A stretch of DNA of 64,000 nucleotides from Anaerolineae bacterium (GCA_023382535.1 JAHDWA010000040.1:34053-98052), one strand, 5' to 3'; shown: positions 8,341-18,546, numbered from the stretch's first letter. Numbers and translations are program-made. Notes: generated from the sequence alone by a model not told the origin.

Positions 8341-9827
8341 GCTCCCTCCTTCGCCTGCGGCGTTACCCCCGGAAAGGGAGACGAGGCAGGAACACGAATT
8401 TCCTCGTGATACGAGCGTTCGGTGTTGACCACCCAGAGGTCGTGTTTTTCGCCCAGGATATTTTTAACGGCCAGCATGGCGGTTAGCATGGAGTGATCTT
8501 GATTGTTATACATATGCAGGCCATTACGCCCGGTCGTTTGCAGATTTTCGATGGAGCTAAGATAGGTTTTGATCAACTCCAGATAAACTTTGTACTCGCC
8601 TGTATAAACGGGGTAGGCTTTGGGTTGGCGGAACACCACCCCATCCAGCACGTCGGCTTCCTCTACCAGGCCCAACCGGGCCAGTTCGCGCCGGCCCAGC
8701 GCAACTAAATCAGGGTCAGACATCTGCCACAGGGCATCGTCCTCATTGCAGAAATATTCGAGGCCGATGCAGGATGTGCCAGGGTCGGGCACCATGTCAG
8801 GACTCCAATTCTTGAAGTTCTGAATCCGGCCCACTTGAACTTCGGGGCTGTGAACATAAATCCAATTATCGGGAAAGAGATTATCCCGCCGCACAATCAA
8901 GGCCACCGTTAAAAAGTCACGGTAACTCAGCTTACGGGCTGCCTCGACAACCTCCGGAGCGGGCGCCGGCCTCATTTTCAAAATCAGCTCGCTCAAGGGC
9001 ATGCTGGAGATAAAGTGATCGCCGCTGGCAATCGTGGACCCGTTGGGGCCGGCTGAAACAACCTGCTTGACCCGCCGGCCGTTCATCTGCAACTCGACCA
9101 CCTCGTTCTCCAAAAAAACACGATGATTCTGAGCTTCGATCAACTCCTGGACGCGCTGCCAGAGCATGCCCGGCCCGCGCCGGGGATAGTCAAAGGCGTC
9201 AATCAACGTTTTGACCGCTTGGCTCTCGGAGTTGAAGAGGGCATTTTTGATCGCCGTCGTCAGCGAGAGGCCCCTAATGCGCTGGGCCGCCCACTCGGCC
9301 TTGATTTCGGTGCAGGGAATACCCCATACTTTTTCGGTATAGGTTTTGAAAAAAATCTGGTACAGCCGCTTGCCAAAACGATTAGAAACCCACTCTTCAA
9401 GGTTTTCCTCTTGAGGATAGGGGCGCAAACGCGCCGCAAGGTAACTCAAGCCGATGCGAATACTCTCGATCAAGCCGAGTTTTAGCAGCGCATCAAAAAA
9501 GCGAATCGGGTAGTAAAAAAACTTGTTTTTATAGTAGATGCGCGACAGCCGGGCGCGATGCAGAAAATCATCGCCCAGCACCTCGCGCCACATGGCCTCC
9601 ACTTCGGCCACCTTGGTAAAAAAGCGGTGCCCACCGATATCCACCCCGTACCCTTTGTAATTTTCGGTCCGGGCAATGCCTCCCACCAGCGGCCCCATTT
9701 CAAAGACAATCGTCTGTTTGCCCACCTTGCTCAACTGGTAGGCTGCGGTCAATCCTGCCGGTCCCGCGCCGATGATGACCACATCGGTTTTAAGTTCGAT
9801 TGGATCTTGCTTAAGTTGATCTGCCAT
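8337..9827 (-). CDS. FAD-dependent oxidoreductase (UDP-galactopyranose mutase / protoporphyrinogen oxidase-like superfamily)
   Basis: A 496-residue soluble protein. The Rossmann FAD motif VVIIGAGPAGLTAAY (Gly20, Gly22, Gly25) is followed by the acidic ribose binder in VFEMG and the GG motif GGIARTENYKGYGVDIGGHR. The length and the stretch YPIRFFDALLKLG resemble UGM-like flavoproteins found in polysaccharide loci. Those convert pyranose to furanose nucleotide sugars; related proteins desaturate or isomerise other substrates. A furanose-forming role would suit the AftB-like transferase at 25313-27373, but I did not identify the UGM catalytic residues, so this is inference. It starts the unit that continues with GT2. 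Confidence 0.8.
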   Translation of the reverse strand: MADQLKQDPIELKTDVVIIGAGPAGLTAAYQLSKVGKQTIVFEMGPLVGGIARTENYKGYGVDIGGHRFFTKVAEVEAMWREVLGDDFLHRARLSRIYYKNKFFYYPIRFFDALLKLGLIESIRIGLSYLAARLRPYPQEENLEEWVSNRFGKRLYQIFFKTYTEKVWGIPCTEIKAEWAAQRIRGLSLTTAIKNALFNSESQAVKTLIDAFDYPRRGPGMLWQRVQELIEAQNHRVFLENEVVELQMNGRRVKQVVSAGPNGSTIASGDHFISSMPLSELILKMRPAPAPEVVEAARKLSYRDFLTVALIVRRDNLFPDNWIYVHSPEVQVGRIQNFKNWSPDMVPDPGTSCIGLEYFCNEDDALWQMSDPDLVALGRRELARLGLVEEADVLDGVVFRQPKAYPVYTGEYKVYLELIKTYLSSIENLQTTGRNGLHMYNNQDHSMLTAMLAVKNILGEKHDLWVVNTERSYHEEIRVPASSPFPGVTPQAKEGA

Positions 9828-9887
9828 TAATCCATTTCAAGATCTCGTTAATAATTGCTGGATTCAGGAGTGAAGAAGTGCGCTTTT

Positions 9888-12698
9888 TCACTCTCGAGAG
9901 GAGTCAGGTTTAACGCTTAACGTCCCTATGGTTAAACTATTGCCCTGCTCATTGCCGGCAATATCCAAGTAATTCAAACGTAAATTCAAATCCGGCTCAT
10001 ACATGCCGGCCAGCAGCGTGTAGTCGCCGGGGGGTAAGTCGGGCGGCAGCTTGAGCAGGTGCCGATCCAAAACCGTTTCCCCAGGAGTCCAGGTATTGGC
10101 ATGAGAGAGTCCACAGACCGGGAAGTCATCAGCCTGGGCTACAACCTCTGCCTGACCTTCCTCTTGCGAGGAGAGCAAATGGATAAAGACCTTATAACGC
10201 AAACTCAGTAGGCTCTGCGCCTGCCAGTACAGGGTAATCGGGACAATCCCACCCGGCCGGGCATAATCCTGATTAATATCGTAACCTAGCAGGGCTACCC
10301 GGCCGGCCAACTGCCCGGCCCGCTCCAGGTACTCCGGTGGAGCATTATTCTTTAATTCCGACCCCTCCCCCAGAACCAACGGCGGCTCCAGGAGCGCTTG
10401 TGGAGCCGCGGGTTTAGCCATCAATGCTGGGGCAAAATCGGCGGCAGTGACAGGCGGCTCAAAATAGGCCGGCTCGACCAGGTCAATCACGTCGGCGGGG
10501 TGGAGCGGTTGAAACTCTGAAATCGTCAGCCGCAGCCGCCCGTTCCCCCATAGGCGATAACGCGGGCTGTAACCGAAGTTGGCCGGATCGAAAGGGACAT
10601 TAAAATCGCTGTCCCCTTTGTAAGTAATCTTTCCTTCCAGTACATAACGCGGGTAGCACGGCGTCGAGGGATCACCCAACATATACCAGAGGGGAGCATT
10701 GCCGTCGTCGTTGCCGGCCCAGCTTCCCTCTAACTGACCCGTTCGCCGCAATTGGCCGACAAGCTGCCAGCCCAGGCGAAAAGGATAACCAAACCCGATC
10801 CGGGTGCCGTAGGGATAGGCGGCATCGGTCGGATAAAAATTACTCTTGTGCTCAGGATAAGTCAGTACGTACTCCACGTTGCTGCGCAGAAAGAGCATCA
10901 GCGCATGCCCGGCAAAAATCGCCAGAAGGCCGGCGGCGGCCGCAGCGGCTAACCAGCGTCCTGCGGGCTGGCGCAGGCCCGGCCAGCGGGACACGCTCCA
11001 GTGCCAGAGCTGCACTACCATCCAGCCGACCCAGAGGGTCAACGCGCCCAAAAAGAGGTAGTGATGCTTGCCCGGCCGGTTGACCAGAAAAACATACACC
11101 CAAAATGGCGGTGCCAGCCATAGCCAGAGAATTCTCTGCGGCATGTCTGTTTGCGGCGAAGGAATGACCCATCCAAAAAATAAGGCCAGACCCACGGCCA
11201 ACAGCCCCGCCGCCAGTTGAACCCAGCCCAGCAGCCAGAGGACCGATCCACTCAGAAGCAACAGGGCGATTAGCAGGCGGGGGAGCAGGGGACTGCCAGC
11301 GCAGAGCGCCAGCCGAGGGGAGCGGAGGCGAGAGTTCTCCTCTCTACCCGCCTGCCCCCGGTAGTTCACGGGGGTGTTCCTCTGCATCTCGGCTAAAGCA
11401 ACGATCACCAGCAGCAGCAGCAATCCGTCAAACAGGGCCACATAATAGGCCGAGTTATACTTCAGCGCCTCGTAGTAGAAAAAGTGGGCCAGGTTGTTAA
11501 AGGGCGGGCTGCTGCCCCCGCCAATCCGGTTTTCCAGGTAAGTCCCCGTGCTTTTGAGATTGGGGTTGAGTGCGAAGGGTATGTAAAATAGGGCGACCGG
11601 TACAATGAAAAGGAGGAGGGAGGGCCAGAAACGTGATACGTGATACATGATACGTGATACATGATGTGTGAGGCGAAGAAGTTGCAAAACTGATCTTTCC
11701 TCGGCTCCTCGCTGCTTCGCTTCTTCGCGGCTCCCCGGCAAGGCAGAGGCAAAGGTCAGGTAGGCCGCAACGGGTAACAACAAAATCGTCTCGAAATGAA
11801 ACAGACAGGCAGCGGCCAGTAAAAATGTCGCCAGGCTGTGCCAGTGTCGAGATTGGCTGCCGGTTTGGTAAAAACGATAGTAGCCATAAATAGCGGTTAG
11901 GGTCAACAACAGCACCACGCTTTGATATTGGGCCGTGCGGGCGTAGGAGACAAAAACCCCATCCACAGCAGCCAGCAGGCCGGCAATCAGGCCCACCCAG
12001 GGATTGAATAAGCGCTGCCCCAAGAGAGCGATTAATCCAACAGCGATGGTTCCGGCAACGGCGAAGGGCAGCCGGGCGGTCTGCTCGTCAAAGCGGCCGG
12101 TCAAAGTGCCGATGGCGTTGAGTAATAAAATTTCGCCGGGACCTTTGGAATGGGTCAACAAGGCATCCCCTTGCCCATAAACCAGTGAGACGGCCCGCAG
12201 CAGGATATCGGCCTCGTCACCCTGGTAGTCAGAGTAGTGGATATTGATAACACGGAAGCAAGCAGCCAGAAGGAGAATCAGAATAACCGAGTAGGCGAAT
12301 CGGCGAGTGGGCAAGGAAGAAAACCTCTCTGGTTTTGGATCATTCGCCATTCGCTGATACGCTGCTTCGCGCCGCCAGGCAATCAGGGCAAAGAGCAGGG
12401 TTAATCCACCCAGGCCAAAGCCGACAGAAAGGGTGTTGAGAGGCAGCCGCGCCAAGGCCATTAACAGTAGTAATATAGTTGTTAAACTGTAACTTATCGG
12501 CACGGCGATAAGCCATTGTTCTGGCTGGGTCAGATGTTCGGATTGCGGCCGGAGCGCCAGCAGCAGTGCATAACCCGGCAAAAAGGCAATCAGCAGCAAC
12601 CCGGCGCTCAACTGCCAGGGATACCAGGACACCACCAGGACGAGCAGAGGCAGCAGGATGGCGCTCGCTCCCAGAATGATCAAATTGCTATTCTTCAT
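9888..12698 (-). CDS. Large GT-C glycosyltransferase with N-terminal four-helix extension
   Basis: A 936-residue protein. The first 110 residues hold about four hydrophobic segments not seen in the other GT-Cs here. The canonical GT-C core then begins near residue 137, with the acidic pair in YQGDEADILL (Asp161-Glu162). RTAQYQS in the third loop matches the Arg-containing position of ArnT/PMT enzymes. After the membrane core (to about residue 600) come an external region and one beta-sandwich module (ALLGYDINQ, ITLYWQAQ, YKVFIHLL, GDYTLLAGMYEPD) from about residue 790. Two repeat arrays (11631-11672 and 11701-11732) code for a polar loop containing THHVSRIMYHVSRF, and a third (12338-12369) codes for part of another loop. 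It may have its own promoter at 12834-12862. Confidence 0.86.
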   Translation of the reverse strand: MKNSNLIILGASAILLPLLVLVVSWYPWQLSAGLLLIAFLPGYALLLALRPQSEHLTQPEQWLIAVPISYSLTTILLLLMALARLPLNTLSVGFGLGGLTLLFALIAWRREAAYQRMANDPKPERFSSLPTRRFAYSVILILLLAACFRVINIHYSDYQGDEADILLRAVSLVYGQGDALLTHSKGPGEILLLNAIGTLTGRFDEQTARLPFAVAGTIAVGLIALLGQRLFNPWVGLIAGLLAAVDGVFVSYARTAQYQSVVLLLTLTAIYGYYRFYQTGSQSRHWHSLATFLLAAACLFHFETILLLPVAAYLTFASALPGSREEAKQRGAEERSVLQLLRLTHHVSRIMYHVSRFWPSLLLFIVPVALFYIPFALNPNLKSTGTYLENRIGGGSSPPFNNLAHFFYYEALKYNSAYYVALFDGLLLLLVIVALAEMQRNTPVNYRGQAGREENSRLRSPRLALCAGSPLLPRLLIALLLLSGSVLWLLGWVQLAAGLLAVGLALFFGWVIPSPQTDMPQRILWLWLAPPFWVYVFLVNRPGKHHYLFLGALTLWVGWMVVQLWHWSVSRWPGLRQPAGRWLAAAAAAGLLAIFAGHALMLFLRSNVEYVLTYPEHKSNFYPTDAAYPYGTRIGFGYPFRLGWQLVGQLRRTGQLEGSWAGNDDGNAPLWYMLGDPSTPCYPRYVLEGKITYKGDSDFNVPFDPANFGYSPRYRLWGNGRLRLTISEFQPLHPADVIDLVEPAYFEPPVTAADFAPALMAKPAAPQALLEPPLVLGEGSELKNNAPPEYLERAGQLAGRVALLGYDINQDYARPGGIVPITLYWQAQSLLSLRYKVFIHLLSSQEEGQAEVVAQADDFPVCGLSHANTWTPGETVLDRHLLKLPPDLPPGDYTLLAGMYEPDLNLRLNYLDIAGNEQGNSLTIGTLSVKPDSSRE
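11631..11672. repeat. Heptamer tandem array (acgtgat family) in a GT-C gene
   Basis: Six 7-base units: acgtgat, acgtgat, acatgat, acgtgat, acatgat, gtgtgag. Read on the minus strand it encodes the HHVSR/YHVSR repeats in a membrane loop. A related HVSR coding motif occurs in the gene at 18715. Confidence 0.85.
11701..11732. repeat. Octamer tandem array in a GT-C gene
   Basis: Four degenerate 8-base units (tcggctcc, tcgctgct, tcgcttct, tcgcggct) coding for the charged loop REEAKQRGAEE. Similar RGAEE-type loops occur in the genes at 47461, 56447 and 59743. Confidence 0.55.
12338..12369. repeat. Octamer tandem array in a GT-C gene
   Basis: Four degenerate 8-base units (gatcattc, gccattcg, ctgatacg, ctgcttcg). 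They encode part of the cytoplasmic linker between the N-terminal helices and the GT-C core. The last unit matches units near 61280. Confidence 0.45.
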
Positions 12699-12833
12699 AT
12701 CCGGCAGAGGGGGGTAGAGGTGAGGCCCGATGAATTACCCGATGATTTTCTGCCCTCCCAACTTGCGGCCTCCGGCGCTTCGATTACGACTACTTCTGGC
12801 CAGGGATGAGCAACACCCGGCCAAAACAGGGCC

Positions 12834-12862
12834 ATTTTACCATCAGACGGATGATAATTCAA
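12834..12862 (-). promoter_or_regulatory. Sigma70-type promoter upstream of the 936-residue GT-C
   Basis: On the minus strand: TTGAAT (12862-12857), a 17-base spacer, TAAAAT (12839-12834). The predicted transcript starts near 12827, leaving a leader of about 129 bases before the ATG at 12698. Confidence 0.45.
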
Positions 12863-12900
12863 ACCCCGTGATCAAACTCTATGCGCCCCAAATTTTGGAC

Positions 12901-12934
12901 AGACTTTAAAGGTCTTTAAAACCCTTGCAGGTCT
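12901..12934. repeat. Imperfect palindromic element in the 12.7-12.9 kb gap
   Basis: Contains agactttaaaggtct, a palindrome apart from one missing base, followed by a second aggtct at 12929-12934. It lies just after the stop of the 845-residue GT-C (12946, minus strand). It could be a terminator-like hairpin or a dispersed palindromic repeat. The rest of the 247-base gap shows only the promoter at 12834-12862. Confidence 0.4.
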
Positions 12935-12945
12935 AGTTTCTTCAC

Positions 12946-15483
12946 TCACTGAGCGATAACAGGGATTTGACTCAGACCCTGCCGGCTGACTTCCGCTTCG
13001 GTGGCGGCGTCGAACACGGCGACTTCCAGTTGGTAGATTCCTGGTTTTACTTCAGCGGGAAGGTTTAGCAACCAGGGGTCCTGAACAATTTGCCCCGACC
13101 GCCACTCGGTCGAAGGATACCCACTCCGCACCGGGCGGCCGAGCCAGTAGGCGGCTTCTTGCCCCTCTTGATCGAGCAGTCGCAGCAAAATGACGTAATC
13201 ATGGGTGACATTAGCCAAAGCTTGCCAATAGAGTGTAACCCAGACGTTAGTTCCGGGCGCTGTCTTTTCCGGCTCCAGATTATACCCGGCCAGGGCCAGA
13301 TCATCATTAACTGCCAGCCTGAAAGGATGCGGGGGTTGAAAGGTTTGGGGATAGGCGGCGGCGCGGGTGACATGGATGGGCTTGGTATCCTCGGGCAGTT
13401 CGAAGTGGCCGATAATTTCACCACTGTCGGTGCGAAAACCAGGTTTGAAGAAATAATCGCCCGGCGGCATGCCGACCGGCAGGGTTAATATCGCCTCGCT
13501 TTCGAGAATAGCCTCGCGCTGGCGGTTGGCTTCTTCAAAGCCGGGCCGCGGCTGGGCGATGGCTTCAGCCCAAACGTAGCCATCCAAATCCATCAAGCGC
13601 ACAAAAAAGCGATCCGTTTCAAGCTGGCCCTCGTTGCGCCAGAACAGGGTGACCGACAGGGTGTCGCCGGCAGCAAGTTCGACCTCACTGCCTGCCCCGC
13701 TTTTGCAAGGAGAAAGGAGAGGACAGAAATTATAGCCAAACAGCGTGCCGCGCCCTTCGAGTTTGAATCCGCCGCCGTAATAGTGGGCTGCCGGGCCGGG
13801 GTAAAGCCAGGCGTACTCCAGGCCGTGCAATGTCACCGTAAAAACCGGCGGCTGGCGCTCTAGGTAATTCAGAATATTAGGATCGTGTTTGCCGCGCTGT
13901 AACTGGGAAATGTAAATCAGGGTATAATCGCTTTGCACCCAGCGGCCATCCTGATTGTCCAGCGGGATGGTCTGGCCGCTGAAAACGGGATCAATTTTAG
14001 TAGAATTGGCCAGGGCGAGCTTTATGTTCTGGGCCTCTGGCTGGTGATTGAGATAAGCCGCTACCTGATCAAGGCCCTCCCCTGCACCCACCGGCAGAAT
14101 ATGAACGGCTTGCCGCAGGCCGCCCAGGATAGGATTCCAGTAGGTGTAGTAATAGGGATGGTGCGGAAGCGCCACAACCATTTGCAGTCCCAAAACGAGC
14201 AGGGCAGGGAGCCAGGCCATATTTAGGATTTTCGATTGTTGACTATCCCTTGCTGTCAGCCAGCGCCAGGCAGCAACCAGGCCCAGGGCGGTCAGGAGAT
14301 TCAATGGAGGCAGCATAGGAATGATGAAGCGGTCATACTTGAGGGTTGAGCGCGTGATTAGGGCCAGGTAGACGAGCAAGAAAAGCAGAATGGCGCTCAA
14401 CAATGCAGGAGAGACAGGCAATATCCTAGCTGTTTTCTTTTGAGTGAATGTTTCTGCCCGGCCTCTGGCAGACCAGATAACCCCCCCAATAAGTAGAATC
14501 AAACCCAGCCACAGGACCGGGCTGGTTCGATATAACAGCACGGTTGGGTAGAACAGCGGGCCAACCTCTTCATCGGTCAGCTCTTCGCCCAAGAGGAAGC
14601 TTTTGCCGCCCACGTTGCCTTCTTCAACCCGCACCCCGACGTATTCGGACATTTGTTGAACTACCTGGGTTGGACTAACCCACAGGGCCGGCCAGACCAC
14701 AAAGATAGTCAGCAGCAAGACGCTGCCAAAAACCAGCAGAGCAACAACCATCGCTTGCAGTCGTTTGGTCATCGGGTAGAGCCGGTTAAACAGCGCTACC
14801 CCGCCGATCATGATCCCGGCTACCGGCAGCAGAGCCGCGGCCGAAATCTTGCTCAGGATAGCCAGGGCGGTTAAGGCTCCGGCCAGGGCGCTGTAGCCGA
14901 GCTTGCGCCGCTGCAGATAGAGCAGCAAGGCCAGCAGGGCCAGCATCGTCAAGCCGGTCAGAATACCTTCACTGCGCAGCGCCCGCGACTCGGTCAACAA
15001 AAAAGGGTCGAAGGCTAACAAAAAGCCGAAGAGCCAGGCTGTGGCATGGCCAAACAGCCGGTAGACCAGCAAGACAGCCAAAACTAATAACAGGGCATTG
15101 CTGCCGGCCAGAATCTCTCGTTTGGCGCTCAAATTGGCCATCGAGTCTTCCGGGCCGATGAGTCTCTCCCACTCAACCGGATGGCCCACGAGACGCTGAT
15201 AGCCGTAACGTACTCCTGCGCCAATTGTCTCTAGCCACATCAAGGTCACGCCGGGGTGACCATCCTGATACGTCTCGGCCCAATTCCCACTCGTTACCGC
15301 ACGAGCGAAATTGGCGGAGCGCCGATCCCAGGTAAACTCATCCGGCCCGACAAAAACATCCAACGCCGGCAGGCGGGGGATCAGGGCCAGGACGAAGATA
15401 GCTAGCGCCAGAACCAGGGGTGAGCTTACCACGGGACGGGTGAGCGAATGAGCCAAAGAACGGACAGAGGCGAGGGTCGTCAT
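12946..15483 (-). CDS. GT-C glycosyltransferase, WPAxW subfamily, two C-terminal beta-sandwich modules
   Basis: An 845-residue protein. It has the acidic pair in VGPDEF (Asp48-Glu49), then GHPGVTLMW in the first external loop, LLAFDPFLLTESRALRSEG in the second, WPALWVSP near residue 270, and HHPYYYTYWNPILGG ahead of the soluble part. GAGEGLDQVAAYL and GLEYAWLYPGP mark the membrane-proximal external domain. Two beta-sandwich modules follow: the first ends in the FKPGFRTDSGE region and the second has LAGYNLEPEKTAPG and VTLYWQALA. It starts two bases after the stop of the upstream paralogue (15486-18467), so the pair is almost certainly co-transcribed. Confidence 0.9.
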   Translation of the reverse strand: MTTLASVRSLAHSLTRPVVSSPLVLALAIFVLALIPRLPALDVFVGPDEFTWDRRSANFARAVTSGNWAETYQDGHPGVTLMWLETIGAGVRYGYQRLVGHPVEWERLIGPEDSMANLSAKREILAGSNALLLVLAVLLVYRLFGHATAWLFGFLLAFDPFLLTESRALRSEGILTGLTMLALLALLLYLQRRKLGYSALAGALTALAILSKISAAALLPVAGIMIGGVALFNRLYPMTKRLQAMVVALLVFGSVLLLTIFVVWPALWVSPTQVVQQMSEYVGVRVEEGNVGGKSFLLGEELTDEEVGPLFYPTVLLYRTSPVLWLGLILLIGGVIWSARGRAETFTQKKTARILPVSPALLSAILLFLLVYLALITRSTLKYDRFIIPMLPPLNLLTALGLVAAWRWLTARDSQQSKILNMAWLPALLVLGLQMVVALPHHPYYYTYWNPILGGLRQAVHILPVGAGEGLDQVAAYLNHQPEAQNIKLALANSTKIDPVFSGQTIPLDNQDGRWVQSDYTLIYISQLQRGKHDPNILNYLERQPPVFTVTLHGLEYAWLYPGPAAHYYGGGFKLEGRGTLFGYNFCPLLSPCKSGAGSEVELAAGDTLSVTLFWRNEGQLETDRFFVRLMDLDGYVWAEAIAQPRPGFEEANRQREAILESEAILTLPVGMPPGDYFFKPGFRTDSGEIIGHFELPEDTKPIHVTRAAAYPQTFQPPHPFRLAVNDDLALAGYNLEPEKTAPGTNVWVTLYWQALANVTHDYVILLRLLDQEGQEAAYWLGRPVRSGYPSTEWRSGQIVQDPWLLNLPAEVKPGIYQLEVAVFDAATEAEVSRQGLSQIPVIAQ

Positions 15484-15485
15484 AC

Positions 15486-18467
15486 TCAGTCCAGGGGAAC
15501 AACCTGCAGCGAAATGGCGGTCTCGCCAGCGGAGGTCGGTAAGCGCTCGCCGGTGGTTGGATCGTACATACCCGCCACTAACCGGTAATCTCCCGCCGGC
15601 AGGTCTGGAAATTCAATCAGGTGCCGGTCGGCAATGATCTCATTGGCGGCCCAATCGGGGGTGGGGATTGTTCCTTCCGCCGGCAGGCCATCGTGCTGAG
15701 CAACCACCTGGCCGCTGGCGTTAAGCAGATGAACAAACACGGTATACGATGCGGCGACCGCCTCGTTGGCCTGCCAGTAAAGGATCAGCCGCAAGCGACC
15801 TCCCCCCATAATCGGTTCGGTCGTCAGATCGTAGCCCATCAAAGTTACTTGTGTGCCTAACCGGGCATTGACGGTGTGGGGCAAGGTGGGCAGGTCGAAT
15901 CGTTGCGGCCGTTTGCTTACTGCCAGCATACCCAGCTTTATCTGTCCCACCTGCGCCTGTGTCTCGGCATCAAATACCGCCGCCTGCAAAATGTAGTCGC
16001 CGGGAGTAAGGCTGGCCGGCAGTTCCAAGCGCCAGGGGTCGCCCACAATTTCCCCGGCGGCCCACTGGGTCGTCGGGTAGCCACTGAAGACGGGACGGCC
16101 CAACCAATAGGCAGCTTCCTGCTCCTGCTGATCAAGCAACTGCATCGCGATCACATAATCCCGCGTGGGAGCCTGGTCCGCCTGCCAATAGAGGGTCAGC
16201 CAATTGGGGCGGGTCAGGAAAAGGGTTTCATCCGGCAGATTGAACCCCAACAGCGTTAGCTGCGGTGCGATGGCCTGACCCACCTGATGCGTAAGGGTAA
16301 GATCGGCAGCAGTGGGAGCGCCAGCCGGCCGAACCACCGTTACTTTATCGCCGCCTGCTAAAGTAAAATAACCCAAATTCTCCTGCCGCGCCTTGTTGTA
16401 AACGCCGCTGCGCAGAAAATAAGTTCCCGGCGGCGTACCGACCGGGATCATCAGGTCAGCCTTGCTCTCGACCATCTGATACGGGACCAGCGCCGCCTCC
16501 TCAAAGCCGGGCAGAGGGGCAGCGCTAGTCTCAGCCCAAACATACTCGTTAGCGTCCACCAACTGCAAAAAGAAGTTATCGGCCGGGGTCATACCCTGAT
16601 TCTGCCAGTAAAACTTGACCGGCAGGGTGCCACCAATGACCATCTCCGGGCCGTTCACATCATAGCCCATCAGGATGGCCTTGCCGGCCAGGGCGCTTGG
16701 CCCGGCAAAGTACTGCGCCCGTGGTCCCTGGTAAATCCACAAGTAATCTACCCCATCCAGGTTGACCACATGCTCCAATTTTAAGTGGTTCAGATAATCT
16801 AGCTGGTAGGGTTCGAGTTTTTCGCGTTGAAGGTGATTGCGGCGCACCAGCAGGTAGTCGGCCTGAATCCAGGGCTGCTCCGGTACCCAGCGCAGGGTTT
16901 GGCCTTTGAAAATCTGAGTAAAGCCCCGGGTGCTGCGCGTGGCCGCCTTCAGCTTTTCGGCTTCAGGTTTACGGTTAAGATAGTCTGCGGCGGCGCTCAG
17001 GTCCAAATCCCAGCCAATTCGTACCGCGTCCGCCGCCCAGCGGTCGCCCAACACCAACGGATTCCAATAAGTATAATAGTAAGGGTAAGAGGGTAGAGTG
17101 GTCGCCATCTGCAAAACCAGGATGGCCGTGAGACCCAGCCAGGCGGCAGTCGCAGCGGAAATACGAGCCGCCGCCCGGCGCTGCCAGAGACGCTGCCCCA
17201 ACCAGACCAGGCCGGCAGCGGCAATAATATCGAGCGCCGGGAATATCGGCAAAATGTACCAGTCCCGCTTCAGCGTGCCGATCGTCATCAACGCTCCGTA
17301 AATCAGCACGAATAGCCATAACAGGCCAACCAGGAGGACTTGCAGCCGTTCCGCCTCGTTCAATGCTGAGTCGGCTCCGCGCCGGCGAGCAAGCGCCTGC
17401 CAAAGGTACACCCAATTGGCAATTAACCCCAGGCAGACCAGCGGCGTTACCCGCAAGATAAAGACAACAGGGTAAAACAAGAGCAGCCATTCATCGGTGT
17501 AGACCTGGTCGAAGAAGTAATTTTCGCGCCCGCTCACGCCAACTTCGGCCACAAAATTGCGCATGTAACCGAGGGCCTGCAGCGGCGAAACCCACATGGC
17601 CGGCCACAATACCCAAAATGTAGCGACAGCCAACAAGGCCCAGCCCAGCCACGTACCCCACATCCGGCCGAGTTGCTGCCGAGTAAAAGCAGCCGGGGAT
17701 GCCTCGGTGCTGGCTGTAGCTTCCTTGAGTTCCCTCCAATTTTGCCGAGCCAGCACCAGCAGCAGAAGCGCGAGGCCCGCCCAGATGAACAGGCTGACAG
17801 CCGAGATTTTGGTGAGCAAAGCCAGGCCGGCCATCACGCCCGAGAAAATCAAGTAGCGGCGGCGTTGGTAAACCCAGTAATTCAGATAGGACAGGACGGT
17901 CAACATGGTCAGGCTGGCCATTAAGCCCTCACCGCGCGAGGTGCGCGAGTCGGCCAGGTAGAACGGATCGAAAGCCAGCAGCACCGCCGCTGCCAGGGCC
18001 ACCCAGCGCCCAAACAGGCGCTCGAGCAGGCGATAGGCGAGCGCCACCGCCAGCGTATTGAAAAGAACAATCGGCCAGCGCCGCTGCATGAGCAGGTCAA
18101 GCGCCGGCTCAAGTTGGAAGTCGGGCCAGGTGGACAGCGCCACTGCCTGGAGGCCGTTGATCCAGGCCCAGCCATATTTCAGGCCCATGACCAGCGAGTG
18201 ACTGAGAAAAATGGTGATGCTGGGATTGCCCGGCCCAACAATGGTACCCGGCCAATTCCCCTGTAACAGGGCGAAGAAAAAGTCGTGCGACCAGGCCCAG
18301 TATTGGGTTTCGTCGTGGGCCAGAAAGGCGTTCAGCGAGATGAGCCGGGGTAGCGCGGCTAAAATGAACACGGCCCCGAGGAGCAACCACGCCCCCCAGC
18401 GCGTTGCTTCCTGTTTTATCGGGGAGGCTGTTTTGGCTTTATATCGTCCAAGCGGAATGATTCGCAT
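15486..18467 (-). CDS. GT-C glycosyltransferase, WPAxW subfamily, three C-terminal beta-sandwich modules
   Basis: A 993-residue protein with the acidic pair in LAHDETQYWAW (Asp52-Glu53), DPFYLADSRTSRGEG in the second external loop, WPAMWVSP, and YPYYYTYWNPLVLG. The usual GWGEGLDQ motif is altered here to GWDLDLSAAADYL, a departure from most of the other nine subfamily members. Three consecutive beta-sandwich modules follow the core, marked by LMGYDVNG/FYWQNQG, LLGFNLPD/LYWQADQ and LMGYDLTT/LYWQANE. The last ends AGMYDPTTGERLPT. No ribosome site is evident before the ATG at 18467. It diverges from the plus-strand GT-C at 18715 across a 247-base gap. Confidence 0.9.
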   Translation of the reverse strand: MRIIPLGRYKAKTASPIKQEATRWGAWLLLGAVFILAALPRLISLNAFLAHDETQYWAWSHDFFFALLQGNWPGTIVGPGNPSITIFLSHSLVMGLKYGWAWINGLQAVALSTWPDFQLEPALDLLMQRRWPIVLFNTLAVALAYRLLERLFGRWVALAAAVLLAFDPFYLADSRTSRGEGLMASLTMLTVLSYLNYWVYQRRRYLIFSGVMAGLALLTKISAVSLFIWAGLALLLLVLARQNWRELKEATASTEASPAAFTRQQLGRMWGTWLGWALLAVATFWVLWPAMWVSPLQALGYMRNFVAEVGVSGRENYFFDQVYTDEWLLLFYPVVFILRVTPLVCLGLIANWVYLWQALARRRGADSALNEAERLQVLLVGLLWLFVLIYGALMTIGTLKRDWYILPIFPALDIIAAAGLVWLGQRLWQRRAAARISAATAAWLGLTAILVLQMATTLPSYPYYYTYWNPLVLGDRWAADAVRIGWDLDLSAAADYLNRKPEAEKLKAATRSTRGFTQIFKGQTLRWVPEQPWIQADYLLVRRNHLQREKLEPYQLDYLNHLKLEHVVNLDGVDYLWIYQGPRAQYFAGPSALAGKAILMGYDVNGPEMVIGGTLPVKFYWQNQGMTPADNFFLQLVDANEYVWAETSAAPLPGFEEAALVPYQMVESKADLMIPVGTPPGTYFLRSGVYNKARQENLGYFTLAGGDKVTVVRPAGAPTAADLTLTHQVGQAIAPQLTLLGFNLPDETLFLTRPNWLTLYWQADQAPTRDYVIAMQLLDQQEQEAAYWLGRPVFSGYPTTQWAAGEIVGDPWRLELPASLTPGDYILQAAVFDAETQAQVGQIKLGMLAVSKRPQRFDLPTLPHTVNARLGTQVTLMGYDLTTEPIMGGGRLRLILYWQANEAVAASYTVFVHLLNASGQVVAQHDGLPAEGTIPTPDWAANEIIADRHLIEFPDLPAGDYRLVAGMYDPTTGERLPTSAGETAISLQVVPLD

Positions 18468-18546
18468 CTAACCCATTTCTGTGGCAAAATAGCTGCCGTC
18501 CTCAAGTGGGCCTGACTGAAACTATACTTTGCCATGTCTTAGATAA